Notes: a model not told the origin generated them from the letters alone. DNA of 64,000 nucleotides from Halodesulfovibrio aestuarii DSM 17919 = ATCC 29578 (GCF_000384815.1 NZ_ARQF01000020.1:124001-188000); one strand, 5' to 3'. Positions 47,289 through 57,611 are shown, counted from the stretch's first letter. A program made the numbers and translations.

Positions 47289-48170
47289 ATGGAATTTAAT
47301 CTGGAATTAGAAACTAAAAGACTTGAACGTAAACTTACACATATCGCTGAAAAAGGTTTTCTACCTCAAGCTCTTTTACAAATCGTAAGCAACACGGCAG
47401 TGCTGCAACTTGCAAGCCGTGCTAAAATTTCTGTGCAGCCGCTACAGCCTCAGGTAACATCAGGCATGCACATTCAAGGCGCACCGCTTGTAACCAGAGC
47501 TGCGTTTACATACGACCCTAAAGAAACTGCTATTCTTTTTGGAAAATTGCTGGCTATGCTGGATAACGCTGAAGAACCGCTGGCATCTTCTGCTGTCAAA
47601 CTCCGCAACGCCATTGAAAATAAAGAATTAAGCATTCAGGAAGCATGTGATGCATTTATTGCAGATGACAACATGTTCTTCGCAGACTGGGCTGCCCGCA
47701 TTCCAGAATCTCCAAGTCTCGTACGCTTTCTGGCTCAAGGCAGCCTAACTCCGTCATTACAAGTACAAACAGATCTTTTGAAGGAACACAGAAACGACGA
47801 AGAACCGTGGCCGTACGGGCACTGCCCACACTGCGGATCTCAGCCTTTAATTGCTTCTTTAAAAGAAAAGGAAGGGTTCAAGCACCTTACCTGCTCATTC
47901 TGCCGCCTTGAATACCGGGCAAAACGCCTTCAGTGTGCGTTTTGTGGAGAAGAGGATCATAACAAGCTTGAATACTTTAAAGCGGATGGCGAGCCTGGAT
48001 ACGAAGTACACGTATGTAAAACATGCAGCTGCTATATCAAAGTTAGCGATTTCCGCGAACTCGACCGCGTGAGTATCCCCGTTCTTGATGACCTTGAATC
48101 TCTCACTCTCGACATTCTGGCACGTAAACAAGGATACGCTCGCCCTACACTCTCAGCATGGGGGTTCTAA
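47289..48170 (+). CDS. fdhE: FdhE, formate dehydrogenase maturation/accessory protein
   Basis: The 293-residue cytoplasmic protein binds iron through paired CxxC motifs and helps mature formate dehydrogenase. The C-terminal half shows them clearly: CPHCGSQP, CSFCRLEY, CAFCGEEDH and CKTCSCYIKV (between about residues 179 and 258). The N-terminal half is the helical FdhE domain. A GAGGAGA ribosome site precedes the ATG. The stop overlaps the fdhD start by one base (TAATG). The operon fdhE-fdhD-mobA-moaA lies about 9 kb from fdhAB. Confidence 0.93.
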   Translation: MEFNLELETKRLERKLTHIAEKGFLPQALLQIVSNTAVLQLASRAKISVQPLQPQVTSGMHIQGAPLVTRAAFTYDPKETAILFGKLLAMLDNAEEPLASSAVKLRNAIENKELSIQEACDAFIADDNMFFADWAARIPESPSLVRFLAQGSLTPSLQVQTDLLKEHRNDEEPWPYGHCPHCGSQPLIASLKEKEGFKHLTCSFCRLEYRAKRLQCAFCGEEDHNKLEYFKADGEPGYEVHVCKTCSCYIKVSDFRELDRVSIPVLDDLESLTLDILARKQGYARPTLSAWGF

Positions 48171-48889
48171 TGACGAAAAGTAAAACTCACTCCAGCTGCG
48201 AACCGAAACCAATTACGGTTACGCAGTATAAAGACGGTCAGTGGGCTGTTCATCCTGACATCGTAAGTATTGAAGTACCGATCAAACTAAACTTCGAAGG
48301 TGAGTCACATACGCTCTGGGCGTGGCCGGAAAACCTTGGAGATCTGGTTGCAGGTCACGCACTGCTCGACCTTGACGGAGGCAGTGCTAAAACTACGGTT
48401 GAGAAAGTCTGTAATGACGAATTTACCGTAACCATCGGCGACACCATTGAAAACAATCTTGAACCGGGAAAACTCCACGGTTCAGAGATACTCAGCGCTA
48501 TCGCAACTTTTATTGAAGAAGAAGGCCAGTGGCACGGTACTGGTTGCTTCCATCGTGCAGGTGCATACAACGCAAAAACCCACACAATGCTTCACCGCAC
48601 TGAAGATATTGGACGGCATAACTGTATTGACCGTCTTGCAGGATGGGCAAGCCGTACGGAAACCCCTCTGTCCGGCCTTGTCCTCATGATTTCTGCACGG
48701 GTGACAGCAAGCCTGTGTGCTAAAGCCATTCGCGCCGGATACAAGTTTATCATCAGCCGCTCTGCTGTAACAAGTGCTGCCATTGCAATGGCACAGGAGC
48801 ATGATGTTACACTAGTAGGCTTTGCCCGTGATCAGGAAAAACGCTTTACCGTTTTTCACGATTTACAGACTCCGAGGGTTCTGACCTAA
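48170..48889 (+). CDS. fdhD: FdhD-family sulfurtransferase, lacking the CxxC loop
   Basis: FdhD transfers sulfur from IscS to the molybdenum/tungsten cofactor of formate dehydrogenase. The 239-residue protein keeps the family core: WAWPENLGDLVAGHALLD, GTGCFHRAGAY, EDIGRHNCIDRLAG, ISARVTASLCAKA and VTLVGFARD. The central loop that in E. coli FdhD contains Cys121-Gly-Val-Cys124 is missing; the segment between FTVTIGDTIENN and LHGSEILSAI has no cysteine. Sulfur relay, if it occurs, must use another cysteine such as that in TGCFH. ATG 48170 is chosen (TAATG coupling with fdhE); the frame is open to 48158. Confidence 0.88.
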   Translation: MTKSKTHSSCEPKPITVTQYKDGQWAVHPDIVSIEVPIKLNFEGESHTLWAWPENLGDLVAGHALLDLDGGSAKTTVEKVCNDEFTVTIGDTIENNLEPGKLHGSEILSAIATFIEEEGQWHGTGCFHRAGAYNAKTHTMLHRTEDIGRHNCIDRLAGWASRTETPLSGLVLMISARVTASLCAKAIRAGYKFIISRSAVTSAAIAMAQEHDVTLVGFARDQEKRFTVFHDLQTPRVLT

Positions 48890-49503
48890 TGCATAAAAGC
48901 GGTTCTGAACATCTCACCGGAATCGTTCTAGCCGGTGGGTTAAGCTCCCGCATGGGGCATGATAAGACCCGTATCCATGTGCATGGAGATTCCGAACCAG
49001 ATCTGCTTGTATACACGTGCAGGCTGCTCGAATCGGTATGCTCAGAAGTCTGGATTTCCAGTAGAGATATACGGCCGCACGCTGACGGCTACCTCTGGGT
49101 TAAAGACGAAATTGAAGGTAAGGGGCCTATAGGCGGTGTAATGACCTCCTTGCGTGCAGCGCAAGGCCCTATCCTTGTACTGTCCTGTGACCTTCCGTTT
49201 ATGAACAAGGAAATACTGCAAAAACTCATCAGCTTCTGGAAACAAAGGCCTGTAGGGACACTACATACGACCTTTGTGCAGGAAGAAACTGGTTTTATTG
49301 AAGCGCTAGTCTCTATTTACGAACTCGAGGCACTGCCTCTTTTTGAACAGGCGATCGATGACAGGATGTACAAATTAAGTCAGGTTGTTCCTAAGGATCA
49401 GCAATACTGTTTGCCGTATGACCAACAGGAATCACTACCATTCTTTAACGTAAACTATCCCGCAGACCTTGAAATGGCCCGGAGGATCATAGCTGCAATA
49501 TGA
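48889..49503 (+). CDS. mobA: molybdenum cofactor guanylyltransferase
   Basis: MobA attaches GMP to molybdopterin to make the bis-MGD cofactor that DMSO-reductase-type enzymes such as FdhA require. The 204-residue protein has the nucleotide-binding signature VLAGGLSSRMGHDKT (about 13-27), IGGVMTSLRAA and LVLSCDLPFMNKE with the metal-binding Asp. It overlaps fdhD by one base and moaA by four, so all four genes are translationally coupled. Confidence 0.92.
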   Translation: MHKSGSEHLTGIVLAGGLSSRMGHDKTRIHVHGDSEPDLLVYTCRLLESVCSEVWISSRDIRPHADGYLWVKDEIEGKGPIGGVMTSLRAAQGPILVLSCDLPFMNKEILQKLISFWKQRPVGTLHTTFVQEETGFIEALVSIYELEALPLFEQAIDDRMYKLSQVVPKDQQYCLPYDQQESLPFFNVNYPADLEMARRIIAAI

Positions 49504-50534
49504 CACATACAACATCTAGTTCCCAGACAACGTCCTCCGTTGCTCTTACCGACAACCACGGGCGCACTGTCAATTACCTGCGTGTTTCGATTACTGACCG
49601 CTGTAACCTGCGTTGCATGTACTGCTGGTCTGCCGACGGGATGGAGTTTATCCCTCACAAAAACATTATTACGTATGAAGAGATTGTCAGGCTCGTGGAT
49701 ATTTCCGTTAACATGGGAGTCAGTAAAGTACGCCTTACCGGAGGCGAGCCGTTTGCCCGACGCAATTTTCTTGATCTGGTCAAAATGCTGCGGTCCAGAC
49801 ATCCTGATCTGGACTTGCGCCTTACCACAAACGCAACATTGATGAATGGTAAAGCAAAAGCGTTAGCTGACCTTGGCGTCCGTTATATAAACATTTCTCT
49901 GGATACGTTTGACCGCAAAAAATTCCAGAGTATTACAGGACGCGACATGCTTCGCAACGTAACACGTTCCATTGATGAATGTTTAGCAAACGGGCTTGGG
50001 GTAAAAATCAACACTGTTGCGCTTAAAGGCATCAATGATGATGAACTGCCTGTCTTTGTTAACTTTGCACGGAACAATCCGGTGGACGTACGTTTTATCG
50101 AGTTTATGCCTATGGGCAGTTGCAGCGCATGGAATGAAAGTAACTTTTGGTCTGCTGATGATATTTTAGAAGAAGCCGGAAAGCTGGCTGTCCTCACAAA
50201 ACTTGAAAAGGGAGAACGACGTTCCGGACCGGCAAAGCTGTTCGGGATAAAAGGTGGCAAAGGGCGCCTCGGCTTCATTACACCTATGTCAAACCACTTC
50301 TGTTCTTCCTGCAACAGGCTACGCATCACTGCTAACGGCATGTTGCGTACCTGCTTGTTCTCCGACAGCGAAATTGATTTACGTGCGATGCTACGCAACT
50401 CCTCCATTACTGATGGAGATATTGCCAATGTCATGCGTGAGGCTAATGCAAATAAACCGCTAGGAGTTGAGCTTCTTAAGGCCAAAAAACAAAATGAAGT
50501 GGCGATAAAACGTATGAACGCCATTGGCGGGTAG
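49500..50534 (+). CDS. moaA: GTP 3',8-cyclase MoaA (radical SAM)
   Basis: MoaA carries out the first step of molybdopterin synthesis, converting GTP to the cyclic 3',8-dihydro intermediate. The 344-residue enzyme has the N-terminal cluster motif CNLRCMYCW, the SAM-binding LTGGEPF, and the C-terminal cluster ligands CSSCNRLRITANGMLRTC. It ends in the double glycine GG that MoaA needs for activity. It is the last gene of the maturation operon. It overlaps mobA by 4 bases and is followed by a terminator. Confidence 0.95.
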   Translation: MTHTTSSSQTTSSVALTDNHGRTVNYLRVSITDRCNLRCMYCWSADGMEFIPHKNIITYEEIVRLVDISVNMGVSKVRLTGGEPFARRNFLDLVKMLRSRHPDLDLRLTTNATLMNGKAKALADLGVRYINISLDTFDRKKFQSITGRDMLRNVTRSIDECLANGLGVKINTVALKGINDDELPVFVNFARNNPVDVRFIEFMPMGSCSAWNESNFWSADDILEEAGKLAVLTKLEKGERRSGPAKLFGIKGGKGRLGFITPMSNHFCSSCNRLRITANGMLRTCLFSDSEIDLRAMLRNSSITDGDIANVMREANANKPLGVELLKAKKQNEVAIKRMNAIGG

Positions 50535-50578
50535 TCATTACCATAGACCACTACGATCCGCCCCGACCTTGTTTGAAA

Positions 50579-50620
50579 AAAAGATGAATGGCTGCAGTAT
50601 TGCATCCATTCATCTTTTTT
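50579..50620 (+). terminator. rho-independent terminator of the fdhE-fdhD-mobA-moaA operon
   Basis: AAGATGAATGG (50581-50591) pairs with CCATTCATCTT (50606-50616), extended by A-T pairs, with a T-run to 50620. The interval to 50830 holds no gene. Confidence 0.9.
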
Positions 50621-50841
50621 ATTAGCAAGTCAGCAGGAATCTATCTTTACACTTGTACCACATTGTAAAGCTACAATTTTCACCACAACACCCCACGACA
50701 ATGACAACATAACACCTACAGACTAATGTATTGCTTTAACTGACCGATCCCAATGAAGTATGAGCAAGAAAAAACTCCAGCCATCCGCACCGATTCTCTC
50801 TCCACATTTTCACACTCAACCCAATATGACCGGAGTTACAC

Positions 50842-52965
50842 ATGAATTTCAAATCGTTAAAGCTAAAACTGCTTGTGCAGATTTCAGCCTGCTTCCTTGT
50901 GTTTATTGGACTTCTTCTCGCCATTTCAATCAGCTCGTCATACAATGAAGCGAATGAATCAGCGCGTCTTTTCTCTAACGAAGTTGTAAACAAGCAACAG
51001 TTAGCAATTGATGAACAATTTAATCAAGGCTTTACTATTGCCCGAACCCTTTCACAAACAATTAAGGGAATACTTAGTGCGGACACCCCGAAAAGCCGGG
51101 AGCAGGTTGTTCAAATTTTAAAAGATGTTGCTATCAGCAACCCGAATTTGTTTGGAGTTTGGCTCGCCTTTGAACCTAACGCCTTCGATAATGACGACGC
51201 TTACCTTAATGAAAAGACATACAGTCTGGACAGTGGTCAATTTGCCCCATACTGGAGCCGTTCCGAAGGAACATTACATCTGGCTCCATGCCCACCGCTA
51301 AACGATACGTGGTATACGCACAGCCGTGACACTCGCCAAGAGTTCGCCACTGAAGTTACAACCTATAAAACTTCATCAGGTTCCACTTACAGCGTTTCCA
51401 GTCTCTCTGTTCCAATTATCATGAACGGGAAAGTGCTCGGCGTTGTCGGCGTTGATCTTTCAACTGATTTTCTCAACAACATCGTGGACACACTTACCGC
51501 ATTCAATGGAAAATGCAGTTTAACACTCGTATCTTCAAGTGGAAAAATTCAGGCTCACACAGGCAATCCAGACGCTCTGGGAACGAATATCGACACAATT
51601 ATCCCACGCGGTAGCTCCCTGCTACAACGCACACAGCAGAATAAAGTTATACAGACAGAAGATGAAAACTTCTTATATTTTTTCGTACCGGTTCAACTCG
51701 GCAATGCAAACGATAACTGGGCGGTAGCCTTATCTGTAGCTAAAGACGTTGCACTTGTTAATGCAAAGAACTTAACCATAAAACTGATTCTGCTAGGCAT
51801 GCTATGCATTCTCGGCGCGCTCGGTGTCACATTCTATCTTGCCGGATTTATCGCCCGCCCAATCATCCAAAGTTCTGACGTTATCACCCAAATTGCACAA
51901 GGAAACCTGTCTGCCCGTTGTAATCCGAATGGACGCGATGAAATTGCAGCAATGCAACACGCTGTGAACTCCATGGCAGAAACACTTCAGCAAAACATCC
52001 ACGAAATTGAACATAATATGAAGGAAGCACGCGTCCGCTCAGAAGAAGCCGAACAAGCAACAACTCAAGCAAAAACTGCTGAAGAAAGCGCACGACAAGC
52101 TTATAATCAGAGCCAGGAAGCTGCTAAAGAACTTGATAAACTTGTACTGAATCTCACATCTGCTTCATCAGAGCTAAATTCACAGATTCTTAGCACCGCA
52201 GAGGGAGTACACCAACAAGACGCGCGAAACAGCGAAACCGCAACTGCTATGGAAGAGATGAACAGCACTATTCTGGAAGTTGCAAGAAATGCTTCTGAAG
52301 CGGCTACAAGTGTAGATGTTGTTTTCAATGAAGCAGAATCCGGCCTTGCAGTGGTAAGTGAGTCAGTTTCTACTATTAAAAATGTATCTAACCTTTCAGA
52401 ACAGCTCACAAAAGAAATGAGCGGGCTTGGCAAGCAGGTTGAATCCATTGGAGAGATACTTAATGTAATCAGCGACATAGCAGACCAGACAAATTTACTT
52501 GCCCTTAACGCAGCCATTGAAGCAGCACGGGCAGGCGATGCAGGCCGCGGGTTTGCCGTTGTAGCAGATGAAGTGCGTAAACTTGCCGAAAACACAATGG
52601 AAGCAACGGGTCGTGTAGGAGCGGCTATACAGAGCATTCAAACCGAAACACAGCAAAACATAGAAGCTATGGCCAATACCGCCAGTGCGGTTGAAAACGC
52701 CACAGATCTGGTCACCCAGTCCGGAGAAGCCTTTGAGCGCATTGTTGCTAAAATCACTCCTGCTACGGATCAGGTAAGAGCCATTGCAACAGCAGCAGAA
52801 CAACAATCAGCCGCCAGCGAAGAAATTACTCTGGCTATTGAAGAAATCAGTCGCATTTCTTCTATGACGACAGATAAGATGAAAGAAGCAGAATCAGCCG
52901 TACATGATGTAAATTCTGTTTCTGATTCACTCAAAGCAACAATGAATAAATTATTATCACTTTAA
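50842..52965 (+). CDS. methyl-accepting chemotaxis protein with dCache sensor
   Basis: The 707-residue chemoreceptor has membrane helix 1 at about 10-30, a periplasmic dCache_1-type domain at about 35-300 (including [15 protein letters not shown] and [18 protein letters not shown], hallmarks of the dCache fold), and helix 2 at about 310-335. HAMP is at about 336-390, followed by a long coiled coil rich in Glu/Ala, and the signalling domain has the tip [19 protein letters not shown]. There is no PAS domain, unlike the receptor at 9104. A GGAG site lies 7 bases before the ATG. dCache ligands are often amino acids or organic acids; the ligand here is unknown. Confidence 0.93.
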   Translation: MNFKSLKLKLLVQISACFLVFIGLLLAISISSSYNEANESARLFSNEVVNKQQLAIDEQFNQGFTIARTLSQTIKGILSADTPKSREQVVQILKDVAISNPNLFGVWLAFEPNAFDNDDAYLNEKTYSLDSGQFAPYWSRSEGTLHLAPCPPLNDTWYTHSRDTRQEFATEVTTYKTSSGSTYSVSSLSVPIIMNGKVLGVVGVDLSTDFLNNIVDTLTAFNGKCSLTLVSSSGKIQAHTGNPDALGTNIDTIIPRGSSLLQRTQQNKVIQTEDENFLYFFVPVQLGNANDNWAVALSVAKDVALVNAKNLTIKLILLGMLCILGALGVTFYLAGFIARPIIQSSDVITQIAQGNLSARCNPNGRDEIAAMQHAVNSMAETLQQNIHEIEHNMKEARVRSEEAEQATTQAKTAEESARQAYNQSQEAAKELDKLVLNLTSASSELNSQILSTAEGVHQQDARNSETATAMEEMNSTILEVARNASEAATSVDVVFNEAESGLAVVSESVSTIKNVSNLSEQLTKEMSGLGKQVESIGEILNVISDIADQTNLLALNAAIEAARAGDAGRGFAVVADEVRKLAENTMEATGRVGAAIQSIQTETQQNIEAMANTASAVENATDLVTQSGEAFERIVAKITPATDQVRAIATAAEQQSAASEEITLAIEEISRISSMTTDKMKEAESAVHDVNSVSDSLKATMNKLLSL

Positions 52966-52984
52966 TTAGCACTATTCAAAAATA

Positions 52985-53024
52985 GACATAAAAAAAGCGA
53001 CCCCGAGGTCGCTTTTTTTATGTC
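52985..53024. terminator. very long bidirectional terminator
   Basis: GACAT, seven A and GCGACC (52985-53002) are perfectly complementary to GGTCGC, seven T and ATGTC (53007-53024), an 18-bp stem with a 4-base loop. It serves the convergent chemoreceptor and lipoprotein genes. Confidence 0.95.
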
Positions 53025-53035
53025 ATATTTATAGA

Positions 53036-53512
53036 CTAATACGGAAGAACTCTTGCTCGTCCATTCGGCGATGTTACAACACGAACACGCTGCCCAACGC
53101 TATAATTTGATCCTTCAGCAGCCTGAACTATAGAGACAGAGTTTCCGGAATCTAATTTTACAGTTATCTGCACGCCGTTGGTTTTCTGAAACTCATCTTC
53201 GGCCAGTGCACCAGCAGCAGCACCAATAATTGCACCACCTACCGCGCCAAGAACCCGTCCAGATCCGCCGCCAATTTGACTACCAAGGACACCGCCAGCA
53301 ACACCGCCGCCAACCAAACCGACGCCTGTGTTGTCGTCTTTAATGGTAACCGCGTTAATACGTGTAATTGTTCCGTAACTGATTTTGTCAGCCTGCATCG
53401 CTTGATCGCCGGAGTACACATTTGGATTATATCTGTTTGTACAACCTGCTAGAATTGCTAACGCCAGCAATACCAGAAGCAGTTGATACCGTTTGGTTAT
53501 TGACCAGATCAT
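53036..53512 (-). CDS. glycine-zipper 2TM outer-membrane lipoprotein (SlyB/Pcp-like)
   Basis: The 158-residue protein has a lipoprotein signal peptide ending in LAGC (Cys at about residue 24) and a glycine-zipper region at about 63-103 (VGLVGGGVAGGVLGSQIGGG, then LGAVGGAIIGAAAGALAE). It ends in a small beta domain (VQITVKLDSGNSVSIVQ, GQRVRVV). This matches SlyB/Pcp-type envelope lipoproteins, which stabilise the outer membrane under stress. AGGAGG lies 5 bases before the ATG. It is monocistronic. Confidence 0.88.
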   Translation of the reverse strand: MIWSITKRYQLLLVLLALAILAGCTNRYNPNVYSGDQAMQADKISYGTITRINAVTIKDDNTGVGLVGGGVAGGVLGSQIGGGSGRVLGAVGGAIIGAAAGALAEDEFQKTNGVQITVKLDSGNSVSIVQAAEGSNYSVGQRVRVVTSPNGRARVLPY

Positions 53513-53655
53513 GTCTCACCTCCTGATAGTTAGGTACCCTGTAAAAAATACGAAAAAGTCACCTATCCGAACACGATTTTTTTGACCCCATCCCGTTAGT
53601 TCGAGTATTTGAAGTCAAAAAAACTATTTAACTATCAAGTATTGTTGACAATATT

Positions 53656-54354
53656 TTACAGTTGCACATCCTGTATATTATCTACAAAGGTTGCAAATCT
53701 GGTCACACCCATTATTTCAAAAACATTGCGGAAGTTCTCTGACAAACCAGAAATAACAACTTTTCCGCCGTCATTATAAAATGAACGAATTGAGTCGGTC
53801 AGCAAGGCAATCGCAGCACCGTTAATAGAGGTATTTTCTGTAAAATCCAAAACGATTCGCTGAGCCCTTCCTGCGCCTTTAAACGCATGTTTTATTTCTG
53901 CTTCATCCGCAGTTCCAAGTGTACCGCGAACGCTAACTACCATCGTATCACTTGTAAATCGCGTGGCCAGTGTTATAAATTTTTCCGTGTTCAACTTAAT
54001 ACGCTCTTCAACACGTTCCAAAGCTTTTTCAAGAACTTCAAGACGGAGAGGCTTATTGATAAAGTCGGTGGCATCAAGGTGTAACGCCTGAATAGCAACA
54101 TCCATATCGCCATGCCCTGTAATAACAACGACTTCAACATTAGGCTCGTCTTCTTTAAGACGACTAAGCACTTCAATGCCATCCATACCGGGCATTTTAA
54201 TGTCAGTTAACACCAGCGGCGGACGATGTTCCGCAAAAACCTCAAGTCCACGTTCTCCGGAATTAGCTAACAAAACCTCATGCCCCAACGTACTCAATAA
54301 CAATTGAAACATTGTTAGTGTAGGTTGCTCATCATCAATAACTAAAATCTTCAT
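53656..54354 (-). CDS. response regulator with receiver and STAS domains
   Basis: The 232-residue protein has a receiver domain (about 1-120: IDDEQ acidic pocket, phospho-acceptor Asp51 in VLTDIKMPG, conserved Thr/Lys in VITGHGDMD and INKPL). It is followed by a STAS domain (about 130-230) like anti-sigma-factor antagonists: VVSVRGTLGTADEAEI, IVLDFTENTSINGAAIALL. The usual Ser phosphorylation site of SpoIIAA-type STAS (DSSG) is replaced by SINGA, so control may be by protein interaction only. It is the last gene of an operon with a kinase and binding protein; it begins 15 bases after the kinase stop. Confidence 0.9.
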   Translation of the reverse strand: MKILVIDDEQPTLTMFQLLLSTLGHEVLLANSGERGLEVFAEHRPPLVLTDIKMPGMDGIEVLSRLKEDEPNVEVVVITGHGDMDVAIQALHLDATDFINKPLRLEVLEKALERVEERIKLNTEKFITLATRFTSDTMVVSVRGTLGTADEAEIKHAFKGAGRAQRIVLDFTENTSINGAAIALLTDSIRSFYNDGGKVVISGLSENFRNVFEIMGVTRFATFVDNIQDVQL

Positions 54355-54369
54355 ACAAATTACCTTTCC

Positions 54370-56367
54370 CTAATTGGCTACTCGAGCCACCTCTTGACGC
54401 GGGAAACGAACAGTAAAGCATGTGCCTTCACCTACTGTGCTTAGAATACTGAGCTCTCCCCCATACTCACGCACAATACCGTAGGATATAGCAAGGCCAA
54501 GCCCCATTCCTTGCCCTGTGGCCTTTGTTGTGAAGAACGGTTCAAATACCTTCTCCGCCACATGGTCAGGAATACCGGTTCCGTTATCTTCAACCGAAAC
54601 AGATACCCCATCATCGTCATATTCTGTTCGAATCAGAATACGGCCTCTCACATCCCTTCCATCTTCATTTCTTTCTACAATAGCGTCACGGGCATTAATT
54701 ACTAGATTCAACAACACCTGCTGCAACTTGTTGTGCTGTGCAGTAATGTACGGCAGTTCCGAATCTAGTTCTGTGACAATATGAACATCCTCAATAAGGA
54801 ATTGTCTGCTAAGTAATGAAACAACAGACCCTACCGGCTCGTTCAAATTTACATCTTCAAGCAACAAGTCCGCTTTTCGACCGAACGACCTGAGTGTATT
54901 TATGATGTCAGAAGCCCTGTCGACCTGTGTGCTAATTTCAGTAACAACTTGTACATACTGCTCCGGCGGGATTTCAATACCCTGCTCGTGCACCATTGAT
55001 AAGAAATCACTGCCCATACGGATGGCATTCAATGGCTGATTAAGCTCATGTGCTACCCCAGTGGACATTTCACCAAGAGACTTCATCTTAGATGCCTGAA
55101 TAAGCTGAGCATCTTTTTCTACAATATCAGTAACATCGGTTGTCGCAACAATAATCGCCGGACGGGTGCGGTAACTGATAAGACAGGCTGTCAAGTTGAC
55201 ATACATAGGAATTCCGTCTTTGCGTAAATGCACAATACGCGCAGACTTCATCGCCTCAGCACACAGCTCATCATTGCCGAAGTATTCAAAACATTCTTTT
55301 GCATGCTCTTCACCAAGCACCGAATAGGGCATACCAACCAGTTCATCACGAGTATACCCGTAAAGTTCCTCTGTCCGCGGGTTTGCATCCACCAATTTCC
55401 GAGTCTGCACATCCACGACAAAAATAGGATCAGGCCCGCTGCGGAAGAGTGACCGATAAGTATTTTCTGATTCCTGCAATCTGCGACGGTACAACCGGAT
55501 AGACCACACCATATTGCGAAAGGATGTAGTTAGCTGCTGAACCTCATCACCATCACTCGGCTCATTATAAAATGCACATTTTTTACAACGATGCGGTCTT
55601 GCCTCTGTTTTGCCGGAGCCCATCCGCTGTTCATCAAAATGCCAACAAGGCAAATCCGTATCATGAAAGGCAGGACACGCTATCTGCTCCTCAGTATTAA
55701 TAAGGTCTGAAGAGGAAAAATTACCTCGCGATAGGTCATCTGAAATTTTGGTCAAAGTCATGACAGGATCGGCTATATATTTTGCTAACCTATGACTAAC
55801 CCAAAAAGTAATAATAATGACCGCAGAGATAAACCCTAAGAACATTGCGCGCAACTTACCCACAAGGTTATCTATATGCGCCTTAGATAACCCCACATGA
55901 ACCGTACCTATTTGATAAATACCCTCTTTAATGGGTACTGCAATATCATACGCTTCATGCCCTCCAAATGGCACAATCTCAACGCTCTTTTCTACCTTAT
56001 GCGTAACGGGGTTAATACCCTTTAACCTTTTAGGAAAGGGAGTTGTAAACGTATGGCTCATAACCTTTCCGTTTTTCCCTTCAACATAGATATACGCGAC
56101 AAGATTTCTACGCTCGTAGAGCTGCTTTTCATCAAAAAGCACACTTAGCAGGTGGTCTGTGTCATTTTCTAAAATATATTCTGTGCCACGTGTTGCCACG
56201 CTATGCGCAATAGCTGTCCCCCGCATTTCAAGTTCCTGCGTCAGCCCGGAAATAAGTATCCAGCGCGCAAGCAAAGCGATAGTGCCGCTAATAAGCAAAA
56301 TGACTATCAGAATAGAAAAGAAGAATTTATTCTTCAAACTGAGTTGTGCAAATTTTGAGCGAATCAT
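54370..56367 (-). CDS. membrane sensor histidine kinase with Cys-rich insert in HAMP
   Basis: The 665-residue protein has membrane helix 1 (about 15-38), a periplasmic sensor (about 40-172), helix 2 (about 173-192) and a HAMP region (about 193-290) interrupted by an insert with Cys231, Cys241, Cys261 and Cys264 (CPAFH, CWHF, CKKCAFY). A PAS domain follows (about 300-415), then HisKA with His440 in [12 protein letters not shown] and HATPase_c ([25 protein letters not shown]). The start overlaps the stop of the upstream binding-protein gene by 4 bases. The kinase probably senses that protein's ligand and signals to the receiver-STAS protein. The cysteine insert may bind a metal or cluster. Confidence 0.92.
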   Translation of the reverse strand: MIRSKFAQLSLKNKFFFSILIVILLISGTIALLARWILISGLTQELEMRGTAIAHSVATRGTEYILENDTDHLLSVLFDEKQLYERRNLVAYIYVEGKNGKVMSHTFTTPFPKRLKGINPVTHKVEKSVEIVPFGGHEAYDIAVPIKEGIYQIGTVHVGLSKAHIDNLVGKLRAMFLGFISAVIIITFWVSHRLAKYIADPVMTLTKISDDLSRGNFSSSDLINTEEQIACPAFHDTDLPCWHFDEQRMGSGKTEARPHRCKKCAFYNEPSDGDEVQQLTTSFRNMVWSIRLYRRRLQESENTYRSLFRSGPDPIFVVDVQTRKLVDANPRTEELYGYTRDELVGMPYSVLGEEHAKECFEYFGNDELCAEAMKSARIVHLRKDGIPMYVNLTACLISYRTRPAIIVATTDVTDIVEKDAQLIQASKMKSLGEMSTGVAHELNQPLNAIRMGSDFLSMVHEQGIEIPPEQYVQVVTEISTQVDRASDIINTLRSFGRKADLLLEDVNLNEPVGSVVSLLSRQFLIEDVHIVTELDSELPYITAQHNKLQQVLLNLVINARDAIVERNEDGRDVRGRILIRTEYDDDGVSVSVEDNGTGIPDHVAEKVFEPFFTTKATGQGMGLGLAISYGIVREYGGELSILSTVGEGTCFTVRFPRQEVARVAN

Positions 56368-57611
56368 TGGATAACAGGCTCCTCAAGTTTGACCAAAGCA
56401 CTACGCTTTAACAATCGGTCAATATCGTCAATCAATTTAAATTCGCCATTGTCCAACACGGTATAGTACACCATATCCAAGCCCTGATGATCGTTAGGAG
56501 TGAAGGCTACAGAAGCATATCCACCAAGCGGTAAATCCATCGATTCCAATGCATTCATAAAACATTCTCGGGTTAGACTCCGTCCAGCCCTGCGCAATCC
56601 TTCAACCAGAACCCGTGCATTCAAATACCCTTCAAGGCCGACTGCACTAGGCACGTCTTCCGGATAATATACTTTCAGGTGGCGCACATAATCATCTGCA
56701 ATCCCCATCAGGTCACCAACCTGATGCGCAGAAGGAGGGGGAACAACCTGCGAAACAAGCACGTCTCCCTTTATGCCGTCCGGCAAACGTCTGGCAAGCT
56801 CTTCCGCACCAACAAAAGATACATTAAAAAACACGGCGTCCAGCCCGAGGGCATCCGCTTTTTTAATAAATTCTGCGCAAGGCTCGTAGGTACCTACAAG
56901 AACAACAGCATCCGGCTGAGCTCCAACTATACGCTGCAGCGCCTCATCTATGTTCATTCGACCCCGAACATATGAGCCACGTGCAACGGGTGCAAGCCCT
57001 ACTTCACGCAAAGCAAGCTCTGTTCCCGTAAGCCCGTCAAATCCATATGCATCGTATTGATAAAAAACTGCAATCCGTTTGCATTTCATTTTGGATACAA
57101 GCAAATCAACAGCCGCTTTCGTTTCCTGATAGTAAGATGCGCGGATATTAAAGACATACGGATTAAAAGGCACACGCAATGCATTAGCCCCTGTAAAGGC
57201 ACCAATTAATGGAATTTGTGCTTCTTCAATAAGTGGTAAGACACGAACTGTAGTGGGAGTTCCAACAAAGCCGAAAAGAGAAAAGACATTTCCGCGACTA
57301 ATCAGCTCATGCGTATTGGCAAGACATCTGGTGGGATCATACCCGTCATTAATAGCCTGTAATGTAATAAGCCTGCCATGCACGCCTCCAAGAGCGTTAA
57401 CATTGCGTAAATAGCATAATGCACCACGCAATGTTTGTATCCCCAGATAACTTGCATGTCCTTCCAGAGCCAGCGAAGAACCAAGGGTAATTTCCGTGGA
57501 AGAGACACCAGGAACCGTGACATGCTGCACAGTTTTTTTCACTTCCGTTTCACATCCTAACAGTACAACACAGAGCACTGCACAAGCCGCAAACTTCAAT
57601 GCATTACGCAT
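56364..57611 (-). CDS. periplasmic-binding lipoprotein (LivJ-like), likely sensor for the adjacent kinase
   Basis: The 415-residue protein has a lipoprotein signal peptide (lipobox LLGC, Cys19 or 20) and a type I periplasmic binding fold (Peripla_BP_6): ITLGSSLALEGHASYLG, LITLQAINDGYDPTRC, VFSLFGFVGTPTTVRVLPL, IAVFYQYDAYGFDG and VGLEGYLNARVLVEGLR. LivJ-type proteins bind amino acids or other small organic ligands. No branched-chain permease or ATPase is present; instead it is coupled by a 4-base overlap to a histidine kinase, so it probably works as a signal receptor. ATG 57611 is followed by a proper signal peptide. Confidence 0.92.
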   Translation of the reverse strand: MRNALKFAACAVLCVVLLGCETEVKKTVQHVTVPGVSSTEITLGSSLALEGHASYLGIQTLRGALCYLRNVNALGGVHGRLITLQAINDGYDPTRCLANTHELISRGNVFSLFGFVGTPTTVRVLPLIEEAQIPLIGAFTGANALRVPFNPYVFNIRASYYQETKAAVDLLVSKMKCKRIAVFYQYDAYGFDGLTGTELALREVGLAPVARGSYVRGRMNIDEALQRIVGAQPDAVVLVGTYEPCAEFIKKADALGLDAVFFNVSFVGAEELARRLPDGIKGDVLVSQVVPPPSAHQVGDLMGIADDYVRHLKVYYPEDVPSAVGLEGYLNARVLVEGLRRAGRSLTRECFMNALESMDLPLGGYASVAFTPNDHQGLDMVYYTVLDNGEFKLIDDIDRLLKRSALVKLEEPVIQ

